A stretch of DNA of 64,000 nucleotides, from positions 2,542,001 to 2,606,000 of the forward strand of contig NC_089184.1 of the NCBI RefSeq assembly GCF_947507565.1, in the 5' to 3' direction. Below are positions 63,790 to 64,000 of the stretch, in pieces. Each line of letters starts with the position of its first letter. Position 1 is the stretch's first letter. A model generated the notes under the pieces. It had not been told where the DNA came from. It searched no databases and saw only the letters and a program-made list of their open reading frames with translations. Origin of the DNA: Oscarella lobularis (taxonomy: Eukaryota > Porifera > Homoscleromorpha > Homosclerophorida > Oscarellidae). Both the position numbers and the translations under genes were made by a program.

Positions 63790-64000
63790 CACTTGTGCGC
63801 AATTTTGAGCCGATCACCGCAGTTGTACGGGGTGGCAAACGCAGTTTGCGAGCCCGTATAACGGCGAGGGAGGCTCTCTCAAACGTGATCTTAGGGCCGG
63901 AAGTGTATATATGTCCGTCTGTCTGTTCGGCAGAGTATTGCGACGTCAAGAAAAACCCTTACTTTGTAAAGCGCATGCGCAACATGGGGTCTGAAACCAC
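63790..64000 (-). repeat. Repeat R3, inverted partial copy
   Basis: Reverse complement of about 15835-16012: CACCGCAGTTGTACGGGG, GCAAACGCAGTTTGCGAGCC, GAGGGAGGCTCTCTCAAACG and GGCCGGAAGTG. Cut by the window end. Confidence 0.8.

Overview
The window looks like nuclear DNA of an early-branching marine invertebrate, most plausibly a sponge; this is inference from gene types, not a measured placement. Genes are split by very short GT-AG introns (about 38-60 bp, a few GC-AG). They encode metazoan-type families: copine, a divergent rhodopsin-class receptor, Kelch proteins, CARD and Death domains, and an NB-ARC/TPR protein. There is no sign of operons, and transposable elements of several classes are dense.

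1-18.8 kb: dispersed repeats (called R1, R2 and R3 here) surround three minus-strand copies of a CARD - coiled coil - Kelch gene (3.8-5.1, 7.9-9.2 and 16.9-18.2 kb). Each copy carries different disabling lesions. Copies 2 and 3 lie in a 2.5-kb segmental duplication. Between them are broken fragments of a TPR gene, a tyrosine kinase and another Kelch gene. A small pogo-like MITE sits at 3.4 kb.

18.9-26.4 kb: two fold-back elements abut a 5.14-kb element (21236-26375). It has 225-253 bp terminal inverted repeats, a 9-bp candidate target duplication, and two convergent multi-exon genes: a RecQ-type helicase and a 769-codon protein with the hallmarks of DUF6589. A second, truncated copy lies at 50.2-52.6 kb with the same terminal hairpin and the same gene pair. 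This RecQ/DUF6589 element is the best candidate for an under-described system.

26.6-38 kb: a truncated LINE reverse transcriptase sits in the 3' end of a small membrane-protein gene. Then come a Death - NB-ARC - TPR gene (29.1-32.6 kb), a small unknown gene (34.6-35.1 kb) and an intact 13-exon copine gene (35.6-37.9 kb).

38.7-45.9 kb: a Ty3/gypsy element with two 198-bp LTRs, decayed gag-protease and a long pol frame. A 1.4-kb palindromic element is inserted at the end of pol.

46.6-64 kb: a GPCR gene, the second RecQ copy, a 2.2-kb fold-back element with internal tandem arrays nested in a second, more decayed Ty3/gypsy element (53.1-58.7 kb), another R1-R2-R1 block, and a 379-residue HIT-like protein. 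CARD, Death/NB-ARC/TPR, kinase and Kelch genes together suggest an innate-immunity or cell-death gene neighbourhood being reshaped by transposons. All assignments come from reading motifs and splice sites by eye; no database search was run.
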